From assembly GCA_022496805.1 (NCBI GenBank), contig CM040104.1:1790650-1854649 (forward strand): a DNA stretch of 64,000 nt. The letters are read 5' to 3'. Made by a program: the position numbers and the translations under genes. Below, one piece after another: positions 13,101 to 25,374 of this stretch. This stretch comes from Pohlia nutans. Its lineage: Eukaryota > Streptophyta > Bryopsida > Bryales > Mniaceae. The notes under the pieces were generated by a model. The model saw only the letters and a program-made list of their open reading frames with translations, was not told the DNA's origin and did no database searches. The number at the start of each line of letters is the position of its first letter. Position 1 is the stretch's first letter.

Positions 13101-14555
13101 GCGAATGTGGACAAGAATTGGCTGATGGACACTCCATGCTGAAGGTCCCACCAGGGCACCAGGAACTCGAGCCGGTTTTTTTTACGTTGACGGGCTTGCC
13201 ACTGTACTATCTGCAAATTGCTGGGTACAGTGCGACCACCTCCTGCAATCCAGTGGACAGAAGGTTGATAACTTGGAATTAAGATTCGTAATGCTTCCAC
13301 TAGTAAGCGGATACAATTTTCTCTCTTACATTGCTCTGACATAGTGGTTAGGTTATGCAGGAATAAATTGACGTAAAGAAGAGAGTGCGGTTCATTTTGC
13401 GTACGTGAATGAGGGAACCAATGATCCACCTCCCAGGATAGAGGTGACGACGGATCGGCACTCCAATATAATACGTTACCATATGCGTCCACCCGGAACT
13501 TCGCTGGATCAAACCCCGCATTCCTGCAATCCTCTACTGGTCAGGTCTCGATCTGGTTCCGAAATAACAGACTCGTGCATGTTCTCTGACATGATATTTT
13601 ATACTGATATTCTGTAAGCATGCAAACAAAACTCTAGATAGCAATGCGGGCGTGTCAACAGTGTTCGAGCTGATTACTAACCCGAGGTGATCAAGCTGCT
13701 CCCAGAGCTCTTCGGCATGTTCGTGGGCATTTGGAGCCTCTTTGTCAATATCCGGTACGATAGGGAAAATGGCATCCCACTCTTTCAGCAGTTGTAGCTG
13801 TTGATATGAACGGGAAAAAGTATCAGAGGCAATTTATTGAACAATTAGTTGAATGTAAAGGGTCTGCTCAAAATGTCATGTGGATTGTGAATTAATCGGT
13901 AGCGGGTGAAATTCAAGCTGAACTGACGTTCTCACGTACTGTTCAATAATACTTGACCTATGCATTTCTTAGAAACGCAGATGATTATGAAATCTTTCAA
14001 ATCACCAATATCCTTAAGTTTGTGTCTTCCATCAAACCAAACGTCTTCCTAAGACCCAGTGTTAAATCGGGCGCTGCTGTACATGAATATTAACACTTCC
14101 TATTTTACGGAACTCTTCAGATGACGGACTTATTCCATATTTAACGCCTCTTTAAAGAGGACGTCAACAACCTAGGGAAAGTCTGAAAGCAAGTCAAGGG
14201 ACGAAGTTTTATGTCTCTACTTTTCGTCATGGAAGTCAAACATCAATGATACCTACACCGATTTTGATAAGAATCAATGACTCATTAGAACGAACAATAT
14301 CAAAATAGATTAAACAGAGCTTAAAAGAGGAAACTACATGTGTCTCAAGGAAGGTGAGTCACAGGAACTAAAGACATACTTCTTCTGATGGAGGGGCGTA
14401 AGGCACAAAACGTTGAGGAGGACCCTCCGCAAAAGGTGTCAGAATCCCTTGTGGCTGAGTTACCGCATGGCGACAGAGTTTTGCATAGGCGACAGGATAT
14501 CCGAGCTGCGGATCTACCGCCTTCTCCTCATCCGATAATGACAACAACATTTTTC
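7167..14555 (-). CDS. HNH-like / Myb-SANT / coiled-coil protein, at least 14 exons
   Basis: Exons read right to left on the minus strand: 14555-14380, 13797-13682, 13523-13405, 13242-13080, 12750-12553, 12226-12081, 10817-10710, 10519-10278, 10025-9589, 9299-9256, 9126-8976, 8744-8446, 8227-7946, 7772-7167. All have GT/AG borders, and phases agree except between 13080 and 12750, where a small exon is probably missing. Counting from the first Met, residues ~107-170 hold an HNH-like core: W-E-V-D-H, then G-G-R-T-V-P-S-N-L-Q and R-K-K-N-R-L-E. It lacks the zinc cysteines of many HNH nucleases. A Myb/SANT repeat follows (RWSLEEEDGLRRGLQKYG, then VNRTAAQIKEKYRVM), resembling telobox-type Myb domains. 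A charged coiled coil is encoded at 10519-10278, and the Ser/Glu-rich remainder has no known domain. A nuclear, DNA-associated role is inferred; catalysis is unproven. A non-coding first exon probably lies upstream. Confidence 0.8.
11232..11655 (+). mobile_element. Degenerate TTAA-type MITE in a Myb-gene intron
   Basis: Begins TTACCCCCTAAATGTC, carries the hairpin GTCC-GATTTTT-GGAC at 11257-11271, and later shares phrases with family A (ATTCAAAATCTAGAACTTTCATT...). The right terminus is not clear. It lies in the long intron 10818-12080 of the HNH/Myb gene. Confidence 0.5.
13243..13404 (-). other. In-frame intron inside the HNH-like domain
   Basis: This intron separates W-E-V-D-H-W-F-P-H-S-R from G-G-R-T-V. 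It has GTACGC and GCAG borders, is 162 bases (54 codons) long, and contains no stop in the reading frame. Retention would insert 54 residues between the D-H pair and the conserved Asn without truncating the protein. Confidence 0.55.
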
Positions 14556-15767
14556 CTGACAGCATAACAAAAACAAACAGGCTTGAATAACTTGTTGTCA
14601 AAATTAGGTAGAGCTGACTACCAACAGTTATTTGTAAGAAATACGACGTCAGCCTTCCCATTCTCTCCCCTCATTCAGTGGGAAGTCCTTACCGAAGGAT
14701 ACAAAAACGGGCACGGACAACCGCATTGAGACGGAACACGCTATTGAAAACCGTCCCTCCCAACTAAGAACACACAAATATTATAAGACGTAATCTACCA
14801 GGTTGCACGAATAACTGGACGTCGTATTTCTTACAAATAGCTCTGAGGACCAGGAGATTAGTTACCAGCGAACATAAATATTAGGAGGATAGTCCAAGAA
14901 GCTCAAGAAGCACAGCCTCGAAACGAACGATTTCGTGATTATCCTTTCTCGAAAATTAAACCACATTTAGGACACTTCACTAATGAAACCAATGAGACGG
15001 TAATGAAACCAATGAGAACTCGTCTAGAGCGAAATAAAAGGAGGCCAACAAACCAAAAGAAAAACGCAGAGACAAACAGGGCACTCTACAGAATGAGTTG
15101 TGTGGAGTCGGATAGTCTCACCTTCTCGAGCAACGAATTGGTTACCGCCGATAGCGAAAGTCTAAAACCGGCGACGATGCATAGACAACCGCACCCGGCT
15201 AAGAACGCATAGCGATGAACCGCCAAAACGATAATAAGAAACGCACCGATTCAGTGGAGCACCTTCAATGCCGTAAGGTCAACACTCGCTGCACAGCTCT
15301 CGCGCCAGACTGCGCGCAACAGAGCTCGATAAATAATACCTATATAACTTATCCGATCAAGGAATTGTAGTCGCGGAAACCGATGCAAATGAAGCGCAAT
15401 AACGCCGAGTAATAACTCAGAATGAGCGGAGTAATGCCTATCGAGCCACGAAGGGCCTTGAGCTAGAGGTAGCGCAGCAAACAAGCTTAGATTACGTAAG
15501 CAAAACCTGGCAACAAAGCACACCACCACACGAACAGCAGGAGTGTGTACAACGGCTCGCTAGCTCCTCACCAAGATTCAAATCCTTCCTCGTCCGACGG
15601 AGGAAGCCCCGTCGACGATAAGGCGGACGAGTCAACGATAAAGTGGAAGAATCGACGAGACGTGAGCCCAGTCGACGAAAAGTGAATCGTCGGTGGACAA
15701 TTATTCCTTCTCAACGGTCAGGTAGCCTGAGTCCAGCAATCCGGCGACACAGGAGGCGCGGTTACCG
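14556..15767 (-). promoter_or_regulatory. CpG-rich presumed promoter / 5' UTR region of the HNH-Myb gene
   Basis: Unlike the surrounding AT-rich DNA, 14650-15770 has frequent CG dinucleotides and a more balanced base composition. It lies immediately upstream of the first recognised exon (acceptor GTCAG at 14556-14560). It is likely to hold the transcription start and a non-coding first exon, but no donor or TATA box could be assigned. A phased 20-bp array at 15611-15690 sits in it. Confidence 0.45.
15611..15690. repeat. Four 8-mers GTCGACGA-like at exact 20-bp spacing
   Basis: GTCGACGA, GTCAACGA, ATCGACGA and GTCGACGA begin at 15611, 15631, 15651 and 15671. The first two 20-mers are similar throughout (GTCRACGATAA-G-GGA-GA). 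A small inverted repeat, TTCCTC/GAGGAA, immediately precedes it (15586-15605). Confidence 0.75.
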
Positions 15768-17415
15768 ATGTTCCCTTCGTCTGTTCCCCTGGACGCTGGT
15801 TCTCGTCTATTGTTCTCATTAGTGCACAAGAAGTCATTGATAAGATTTTGGATTTGCTTCAAATTTGGACAGCAGTCACAGCATGTGAAGGAAAGTCAAA
15901 TATTAAATTTCATCGTTCAACTCTGTAAGGTTGGTAGGGAGCTCTGTCAAATACACTATTGCCAACTTTGCAGGTCAAAATGCACAGGCAGGGAGTGAGT
16001 GTCGGCTTTTGCAATTTATTTTCCTCCAACTAGTAGAAACCTCGTTGCATTTCATCCCCTCAAATGGGGAACTTTTGTCCTGTTGTGACCAACACCATTG
16101 AGCAGACCTAGATGAAGCCACTGACAGTCACGTTTTAGCCAATTGTGATGTCCTTCCATTGCTTTATGTGGTGAAAAACGACACCATGTTCTACTACTGG
16201 TAATGTATTTTCCTCCTACTGTGTGGTCATTTGATGCTCAGAAGAAGAAGAATAGAGTAATCTGTGAATGGGAAAATGCATTAGGGTAGCTCTACTAACT
16301 ATACTATACCACGTAGAGAGTGTCGCCTCCTATCAAAATTAGACTTTTGATATTCATAGGAATGTACAACGTAGTCATAGGGTACACGGCACTGGGTGCG
16401 CTGGGACACCAGTGTACAAATTGATCAAGATTTGATTTGTCTCTTTGGTTATGTCTCCCTAAAATAACACAACAACGTGGAATAATACGGACACATGGTA
16501 ACTTGATTCGGTTTTTTCTTGATGGGTGCAGTAGTACTGGTAACTCAGGGACGGAAAGTCGTGGACTGCAATTCAGAATAGAGTATTATTATCTGACATG
16601 GCACTTGCCACCACTCTCATTTCCCAAAACAAACACTGCATGTCCAAATGAAAGGCAACATACAGTAGAGCTGTGCCTGGTACATGTTAAAACTCACATG
16701 CCTTTATCAATGCATGTTGCATTATGCTTCAAAGCTCTTCCGTCATAGATGCGATCATGTGTGATGTCACATGCACTCTGCACATGTTGCTGTTTGTAAT
16801 ATGTTATTCACCTCTTCTGATTAGAACAAAAAATATATGCTACCCACAGGACTGACAGGAGTAGCTGAAGAATTCATAACATTCTGACTACAACATTCTT
16901 CTGACTCATCATGTTTGACAATGTCAAGAGTTCGAACTATCCTACGAGAGCCTTATTTGTTCTTGTTTTTGTCCATCTTATACAAATTCCAAGGTTATAA
17001 ATTACGCTCTCAACTTGTTATTATTGCATAATTCCAGTGTATGTAGAAAATATTTACTATTGTGTACACATGTGATTGAACACTTTCCACATGCCAAAGT
17101 GTGAATTCATGTATAGTTCAGCTCAAAAAGATCCACTCGCGAAAGAACTGACTCATATTACGCTCATTTTGTTCCAAATTCTATTATCTTTTTATATGCT
17201 TGTAAAGCTCACAAAATGAAGATAAAGCTACTAATTGTTTGAAGGAAAATAAGCTTCTACTAAGAAAACATTCACATTTCAAACATTCAAACCAATTTTA
17301 CAATTTTCCTAATAAAATTTTATTAAAAAATAAATTATTTTCAAATCAATAGTTGGATTGAAGGATATTTAGATTAGGAATTCTCTTCCTCAATTGAACC
17401 AAAAAAAATGGTAGT
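15768..17415. other. Intergenic DNA, no gene recognised
   Basis: Short frames at 15768-15998 and 16437-16748 show no domain and no splice partners. Composition becomes AT-rich again after 15.8 kb. Nothing else supportable. Confidence 0.5.
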
Positions 17416-17817
17416 TAAGGTTGATTGTCCTAAAACCACCAACTTAAGTAATTTGGCCTATTTTTGGTAGTGCTAAATTTGAAAAAAATATGAACACATT
17501 CGAAATAGGTTTTGATGAGGATTACAAAAATTTGCAACATCTAATTTGCATTTGTCAATTTTATACAAAATTCCAAAGTGGAAAGTAACCTTTAACCCAT
17601 ACATCACATACCAATTTCCTAAATTCACACTTTGTTGTTCCTAGATTCCGCTCATGAGCTAACCCAAAACCACCAACTATTTCTTCGCGATGCTTGGCAT
17701 GCCATTGGTCTACTTGAATAATGAAATTGGTGGTTTTGAGTCTCAACTGTGGTGGCCCCAAGAAAGCTCTACATGTCATAATTGGGGGAGGTGGTGGTTT
17801 TAGGGCATCCTACCTTA
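17416..17817. mobile_element. TAAGG-ended MITE, copy 1
   Basis: Ends are TAAGGTTGATTGTCCTAAAA and, inverted, TTTTAGGGCATCCTACCTTA, each adjoining a block of CCACCA / TGGTGG. Termini match 31726-31949, 55420-55888 and 55954-56172. No coding capacity. Confidence 0.7.
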
Positions 17818-17957
17818 GAATGAATAAAAATGAACAAAATGTGGTAAGGTGTGTAAAAGACGACCAAAAATGGAAAAAAATTGAGCTACTTCTTATTTTT
17901 AGATGTGGATATCTCCATGTTGGAAGCATTTTTTTAAGTAAAAAAAATGTAGCTTAA

Positions 17958-18537
17958 TCCTTAAGCTCCCAAGAGACCATTTCTTGGTTGGTGCCCAAGC
18001 CCAAAAAAATAACTTAGTTCAAAATAAAAATACAATGTCATAAGTAAACGAGTCTTTTTTTCAATGCAATTGGAATTATGTCCGTCAAACTCCACTTAGG
18101 GGAATTTTTCAAAGTGAAACATCTCAACGTTGAAATCAGCTTCAACACTTTAGGTAGGCTTATCAAAAACTCTAAGACAATGAACATATCGAACATTTTA
18201 TCAAATTGAATCATACATCTTGTTAAGTACATCCTCTTGAGTATGGTCAAAACTAGCACATCATTTCAACTTTTTTTTGGTTTGGGAGCCCATCAAAGCA
18301 ATGCTACCCAAATTTTTCAAGGCCTGAAATTTCAAATTTTCAACTTCATTTGCTATAATCTTGACATCCATTCGGTCAAATATTTTGAAAATTTGAGGCA
18401 TGGTTTATAACGCCTAGGAGTACAAGATCCTACAATTGGAATGTGAAAAAAGCTTTGAAATGCATTCAAAGATCATCAATGAAAATAACCAAAATGAGGT
18501 AGTTTTGGGTGGGGGACCTCCCTCGAGCATTTAGGGG
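17958..18537. mobile_element. TTAA-flanked MITE, family D copy 2 (inverted relative to copy 1)
   Basis: Bounded by TTAA at 17954-17957 and 18538-18541. Hairpins lie at both ends: GACCA-TTTCT-TGGTT at 17975-17989 (last pair G-T) and GGGA-CC-TCCC near 18512-18521. The interior is the reverse complement of 2539-3235. Confidence 0.75.
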
Positions 18538-18541
18538 TTAA

Positions 18542-21094
18542 ATCTCCCATACTTGTTATCATTCTAAAAGTGTAATTTTAATCAAATTTGAAGATAAATT
18601 GCTTATTAGATAATGCTTTTTTTATTTGGAATGGATCTTTTTGAGCACATCTCTATGTTGATTACTATAAGGGTTATACATAAGTGTTCTAAGTGTAGAC
18701 TAGATTTTTAGAAGGAAGTGCCTACATTATTGTATTTCTTATTTGACTACCACAGACAATGGAGAACGTAGCAAACTGTGAGGTGACTTCTTACAAATGC
18801 TTAAAAATGCGAAGGGCATCTCATGTAGCCACAGTAGAGTGGTGATTGCCGGCACTATCCAAGGTTGGAGTTGAAGGGAGGGGGGGGGGAGAAGAGGAGG
18901 AGGCATTTTCAGTGTTCAACAATCATTGCATGAGGAAAATGGTTTAGCAAGGCCCATCGCAAAATGGCCAAGGCCCTTCGAGTGTCCTTTTGAAGTTTCC
19001 AATTCATTGTATGTGGAAGGGGTACTATGTGGTGCAAATGGAGTGGGAGGGGGGCACCATGCACGAGCAGAATGCATAGTCCCATGGACTCTTCCTCTTC
19101 TCAACTAAGCCCTCCACATGTTAAATGGTTGTAGCTGATGTAATCAAGTCAGTGCAATTGAATTGAATCATGTCATGAAAAATACAGGTCATTTACTACA
19201 AAATATATAAATGAGTTCAAAACTTCCATAACAACTTTTACCATATTTGATGAACTAGCAATTGAAGATAAAGTTTTGCATAGGTTGTGCTTAACCTCTA
19301 AATGACCAACATACATGTGGTTGATTCATTCTTTCTCCATCGATAACTCTTATAATTTTTTTTCTTTTTCATCTAATTTCTTTGGGTACATTAATTACAT
19401 TTATGAAGAATCATTCAATAGAATGTTCAAAAGACTTGTCAAAATAATGAGTTCGTGAATTTTGGTGGCTCATTAAAGCCAAAATCATCAATATCGTTCA
19501 ATGTATTGAGAAATGTTTGATTGTATATATTTGAAACACAAATGTGGCTATCAAGGTGATTTATTTTACATTTGAACTTAATTCTAAAAATTATACAACT
19601 TATCAACTCTAATTTTTAGTTTATGTTTAAACTTTGAAAAATTTATAAAATTGAATGATTTACAACAGTTAAAAGTAAAGGGTGTACTGTCAAGGTTTCA
19701 ACATGAATTTTCACGATATTGGGCTTTTTTCAAAATTTCTACAAAGTTGTTATGGTTTTTTTGAACATGATTAGCACTCTAATGATTTTCATTGTAGTTT
19801 ATAATTCTAATAAAAAATCAACTTCTTTTTTTGGATGTAACTTGTAATTAATAAGATTTTTATTTTATTTATGCTTGTTTTGTTTCCAAAAAATCATAAT
19901 AATTTCAAAAATACACCGATAATTTTAAATAAATAGATGGTATATACATATTCATCTAAAAAAACATATGAAATTGATATTATATGTCAACTATAGTAAC
20001 CAAATAATCCATACAAAATGAAAGATTAAAACCATCGTTAGTTCTTTATGGATTAAATTACACAATGTACAAAATTAAGTGTTTTATTTTGGGCAATGAT
20101 TAGCTCAAAAGTTAGATTTTTTTTCAAAGACATACTTCTCAAGAGATCCCCTTGTTTGTGGTGGATGAAGAAAGGGGGATTAAACTTACACCAATGGTTC
20201 TTTGTCTGGTGGGCACTATTCCATGGGTGGGTCGAACAAACATTTGTTTCAAGCCAACCTCAAAAGAGGACTAGAGTTTCTATTTATCTATTGGGTGGAT
20301 GAAATCTCACAAGTGCTATGAAAGTTTGTAATGATGTTGCTATTTGGATGAATACTAATCTTCATCCATACTATACACACTTCATCTACATTTGTGGATG
20401 GAAATAGCATCATCACTACTTGGAAGATTGCTTTCTGCAGTACCAAAAAACGAAATAAAAAACGCTGCGCAGGCCTAAACAAGTCATAAACACTTGTATT
20501 AACTTCCTGTTGTAAGACCAATCATTGTAATCAAGTATGATTGATGATGAGTGAGGCTGCTTTGACGTAAACTGAATGTCTCATTGATTTAAGCTTAGTA
20601 ATGTGAACAGGATGTCATGTTGCAAGTCAATTGTGCGCACATTATGGCACCTATTATGCATGCATCTGCAAGAGCTTCAGGGCCACTGATTTGTAACCGT
20701 TAATCTTCCTAGACATATAATAAACTAGAAGTAAGAGCATCTCCTCTGCTGCCCCTGATACATCATGAATACTTTGGATGAAGTGGTTAAACCTGGATGG
20801 AATAAAATATCATTTCATTTGTTTCATAGATTTTAATATAATATTAGATAACATAAACCACTAGATAGATAGATAGAAACTCCGGTCCTCTTTCAAGGCT
20901 GGCTTGAATAAAGTGTCTGTTCGTAATGACAATGACCCGTTGCTCACCGGACAAAGGGCAAAACTACTCTCCCCTTGCAAGAATAGACACTTTAGTGACT
21001 AGTAACTAGTAAAAAGTAATCACAAATTAATGATTGAGTAGATGGCGGGTATGATTTGGTGAGGTGTAAGATCGCCAAATCATGAGTTCTGCGG
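18542..21094. other. AT-rich intergenic DNA, no gene recognised
   Basis: A G-run occurs near 18880 and a short GATA repeat near 20866. No frame longer than about 80 codons and no domain seen. Confidence 0.5.
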
Positions 21095-21259
21095 TTGGTT
21101 GATGAAGGGCTATGTATCTTAGGTGAGGACTCACAAGACTTGTTTTCCTCTCTGTATTCTACATTAAGTACAAATAGCAGCGCTTCATCAGCCAACACGT
21201 CCTCCTCCCAATCCAACTCCAAAAATAGCCTAACGATAACAATAAGGAGGGCGGAAGCT

Positions 21260-21523
21260 ATGACGAAGGATATTGTCAACCAGGTTATGACAGATATTGA
21301 ATTGGAAGTCGATGAAGAACTTACCCTGGAAGGCGATCCTCAAGACGTTACTGAAGGCGTCCATCGCACTCCTTCACACACTTTCTGTGAGCCTCAAGGC
21401 GCCGCCTTTCATTCTCCGCGGCCCATCTTCCAGTTACTTGATGAAGAGCTCTCACTTCGTCAACCCTCATCTCCAAACAACATAGACCAAGGCGATTACG
21501 ACTTAGTTCTCCCTGACGATTAA
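21260..21523 (+). CDS. Uncharacterised acidic frame, doubtful
   Basis: An open frame runs without stops from about 21098 to TAA at 21521; the first ATG in frame is at 21260. The part upstream of that ATG is very Ser/Asn-rich, and the C-terminal half is acidic (VDEELTLEGDPQD, ending YDLVLPDD). Local sequence is less AT-rich than its surroundings. No family recognised. It could be part of a retroelement, because a LINE-like fragment lies just downstream on the other strand, or a chance frame. Confidence 0.2.
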   Translation: MTKDIVNQVMTDIELEVDEELTLEGDPQDVTEGVHRTPSHTFCEPQGAAFHSPRPIFQLLDEELSLRQPSSPNNIDQGDYDLVLPDD

Positions 21524-21741
21524 GACCTTCAGAGTCCTCAGGCTCTTCGCGATCTAGTTAGAAATTGGATTAGAGACATGTGTTGAGCCTCCATGCTCGT
21601 TCTGTAGGCTCTCAAGTGTTTCTTACTCCCACTATGTTTTTTTCTATCCAGCAGGTTTGAGGTGCTTTATCGAATGCCTCTTGCCTTCTGTGGGCTTCCT
21701 AGAGTCTCTCTGACCCAATCATGGAACCTCATGGTTCCTAT

Positions 21742-21781
21742 CACGGCCTTTGGACCTCCACGGCCTTTGGACCTCCACGGC
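21742..21781. repeat. Short direct repeat, 17-bp unit
   Basis: CACGGCCTTTGGACCTC occurs twice in tandem, followed by a third partial CACGGC. No function assigned. Confidence 0.6.
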
Positions 21782-22184
21782 ATCTGGGCCTTCTATTCTT
21801 TTTGGGGTTCCTCCCCTTTGTTTTTTCCGGGAATCTTTAACTTGGCTTCTTGGGCCTTGTGCCCTTCTTTGACTTGTGGATCTCGCGGGTTTTCCCGTTG
21901 TTGTTTTCTTTCTCTTTTTAACCCGAAGCGGGTTTTTGTGAAAAGCTATGTATTGCAATTATTTGGTACATGTTCAATTTCCGTTGGGTCTGTTTGTACA
22001 TAAATGTAGTATACATGATTTGGTGTTGTTAGTGAGTTATCATAGGTAGGAAAGTTGTAACAACCAACTAGCCCCGTCCTACCTCCATAAAACAAGTGTG
22101 TACGTTGAGCTATAAAAAAAACGATAAAAAATAAATAAGTTGTGGTCTTCACTACTATTCCCCCTTTTTGTTATTTTGTTTTGT

Positions 22185-22907
22185 TTATTCTATTGGTAGT
22201 GGTTGGTTATCTTCTATTTGTCTTTTATGTAGTAAGATTAATCGAGCATGATGTATAGCGATGTTGTTTATTGTATTGAATGTGTGTTTAATGGAGGTTT
22301 TTAATAGTTTAAATTTTGTTTCGAGGTGTTTTATATGGGTTGTTCCTCTAGCTCTAGCCGTGATGATTATAAGTGGGTCTACTTTCCAATCTTGTTGAAT
22401 GATTCCCATGTATTAGCCAGTGCATAATTTTAATAGCTTGGTTTTTGTGAGTTTGTTATTGTAGGGTTGTTCCAAAATTAGTTGGATATTTCGTTGTTTA
22501 TAAGGGGGCCATTGTCTATTTGCTAATTTTGGGAAATTGTTGTGCCATTATTTCTAAATTGTTTTCACGGTTGTCTTTGGTGATGTGTGTTTCAATACAT
22601 TTGACAACCCGGCCTTTATCAGGTAGTTTTCTTGGTCGAGCTCACGAGTCTTTTTGAAAGCAATATGGTGTAATATATGCAAATTCATATGGTTTGGCAG
22701 CAAATCTATATTCTTTTTTGGAGCCATCTTTTGCAACGGTTGGTATGTTTGTTCATCTCCGTCAATGTTAGCATGTGCTTTGACTTTGTTTAATGCGGTG
22801 GGCTGTGTTCGGCTTTTTAGCATTTCTACCATAGATGTAAATGTGATTTTACCATTGTGGTTGTTATGTAGGGTTGGATGTTTTAGTTGTGTGTTGAATA
22901 CATACAA
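22185..22907 (-). pseudogene. Decayed non-LTR retrotransposon fragment, RNase H-like
   Basis: Minus-strand frames at 22907-22554 and 22409-22185 contain ALNKVKAHANIDGDEQ, which resembles the KVKAH-x-x-x-GNE-AD segment of RNase H domains in LINE polyproteins. They also contain a C-terminal stretch (LETKFKLLKTSIKHTFNTIN) like the region after it. The frames are separated by stops and no reverse transcriptase is left. This is an identification from pattern only. Confidence 0.4.
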
Positions 22908-23504
22908 ACAATTGAAGCAATCATAAATATGTGTGTGTTTTTGTTTGAGTATTTGGAAGTAATTAGTCTGAGTATTTTATGTATGGTCATTAATTTGGCT
23001 CTAAAGTTGGTTTGTAGGCCAAGTAATCATTTTGATATTTGTACTTCTGCTTGTATTGGTTTGTATATTCTATAGCCAACTTTTCCTTTTTCCCACTGGC
23101 CATCGTCATCTTGTTCAGGTGGTACAAAGGATCCATCGGTATACTAGCTATATTGTGGTGGGAATTTAGTGCAGTGTTTATTTTATAATTTGGTAGTAGT
23201 GGTGTGTTTGTAATTGTCGGGTTGAAATGGAGTGGATATAGTAGTTTGTTCCATTTGATGTTTTTATTTATTGGTGTAATAGGGGGTGTGGTTAGGGCCT
23301 TTTGTATGTGATATTGTGTTATTTTGATATTTTATTATTATTGTTTTAATTGTATCTATTTGGTTGGATGTACTAATGTTGTGGTCATAAACCACTACGT
23401 ATGAATGACTTAAATAAGTGTAGAACTCAAAGCAAACAGATTTGATCCCTCATGGTATTGAATTGAAAATTTTGTAAGGTTCAAAGTTTAACTTTTTCAT
23501 TTAA

Positions 23505-23792
23505 CCCTTAAACGTCAAAGCAAGCCCCATGGGCTTGGTATAAAGAAATAATTGGAGAAAAAAGTTTCATTTCTCAACCAAATCAAGCGAGACTTATTGC
23601 GTTGGAAAGCTACTGAAAAAGCGATCTAGATTCCAAATTTTCGCCTCATTTGAGAGATTGTGGAATCGTTGGTAAGCAATCAAAGTTATCAAATTGAACA
23701 AGTTTTGAGGTTGGGGCAGCTGAAGTTCAGCAGTGCCGCAGTGCTACAATGCTACAGTGCTAGCCAGCATTGCACTGCAGAGCTGTTTTTGC

Positions 23793-23829
<37 letters not shown>

Positions 23830-23890
23830 CCCCAAAAAATTTTAGATTCCTTCCGGGCTGCCCCATTCAGGCCCTCTTGACGTTTAAGGG
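23505..23890 (+). mobile_element. TTAA-flanked MITE, family E
   Basis: TTAA at 23501-23504 and 23891-23894 with near-perfect termini CCCTTAAACGTCAA / TTGACGTTTAAGGG. The subterminal hairpin is CAAGCCC-CAT-GGGCTTG at 23521-23537. Contains a run of about 32 A at 23796-23827 and a CTACAGTGCTA-type repeat just before it. No coding capacity. Confidence 0.8.
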
Positions 23891-23894
23891 TTAA

Positions 23895-25374
23895 TCCTCT
23901 AGTGCTAATAATTGGTCACTACTTGGTGTTTTCTCAATATAGCTCCACATTTATCGTGAGTGGGACTTGGTTTTTTGAAGAACGGAAGAGGGGGTTTGCG
24001 ATGTGCATCTTATGCAAAAAAAAAATTGATTTGGAGTTGGGAAGCTATCAAAATAATTACGTAAAAAACACCAAAATATTGCAAATACTTCAAAATATAG
24101 CAAATACTTACAAAGCATCACTTGTGCTATGCGGTATTTCTTGTGTTTAGAAGTTTGTTATCTTGCTTTTTGTTTTTAGATTGTGTTCTCTTATTCATAT
24201 TCCATTAGTGTATGTATTCCGATCTTGATCAATGTACCAACTCCTTTCATATTTTAACGTATAAATTTTTGTCTTAAATTGTATAGATGAGCCACTTCCA
24301 CTTATAAAATTCTCAATAATCATGTGTGAGTCTATTATTGACATGAAATATTGCAATGAAGAGTGTTGACATAGAGATTTCTTTTTTTAAAACCACCAAA
24401 AACTTGTTTAGTCTTTAGAACAGGGCTAGGTGGTAAAGCGATAATCCCAAAACGTCACAACATCGAGAAAGTGGACGTTGACCAATTCAAATTGTCCTTC
24501 CATTGGCTTAATACTATTTTGGGCAGCTTTGTATGATTTCAATTTGTCGTATTTTTTCATCACAATGTATTTAGAAATGTATAGAATTCATATCTATTGA
24601 ACATCCAAATTTTTGGACTTTCAACTTTTTGATTAAAAGATTACAAGTATTTTTGTTCAAAAATTCAAGTCATAAAACTTAAGACATTTACAACAAACTT
24701 AAAATAAGAATATTTGTTTACAAGGAAATTTTTCATTCATCTCATTCTTGTTTGAGGGGTGAAAAATATAAGGATTTTTATATTGCTTGCCATAAGAAAT
24801 AAATAATATATGAAGGGTTTTTTCCGCTAAAATCTCATAATGTTTCAAAATTATAATAAAGCTATAAAGTGTAAGATGCTTGTTACAATATTCTCACTAT
24901 TAGAAATGACATTTCTAATTCTATTAGAAAGTAATTAGCAATTCTATTTTTATCAATATTGTAATCTCTTTTTCTTGATATGTGTTTTAAAATAAATTAT
25001 GTATCATTTTGCACTTCTTCTCAACTTTTGGGTTTGAATTTTTAACTCAATTACCTTCACTATTATATACATTGCAAGGTTGCATACATTGCAAGGTTGC
25101 AGCCCTTATATATTATTTCAACACACCAATTTATGTTTTTAAAAATTTCCATTTTAAATGATTCAATCTATTGATGTCTCACTTATTTATGAATTTTTTG
25201 AGCACTTACTAATATAAAATAGAAATAATATCCTTCAGATATATTTAAAATGTAAATTTTTTTAATTTTTTGGTTGATTTCACTCAAACGATCAAGTTTG
25301 AAGAATGTTTAGTGGAATGCGGCCTTGAAAATTTAGAATTTACTCTAAAGATCTCAAGTCTCCACATGTACATT
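23895..25374. other. AT-rich intergenic DNA, no gene recognised
   Basis: Stop-dense. Around 24415 the phrase GGTGGTAAAGCG resembles a tRNA-derived box A, too weak to call. GTTGCATACATTGCAAG is repeated in tandem near 25070-25100. Confidence 0.45.

Noticed and set aside
23660..23845. Plus-strand frame ending in a poly-lysine run
   Set aside because: It is the translation of a poly(A) tract inside a TTAA-type MITE.
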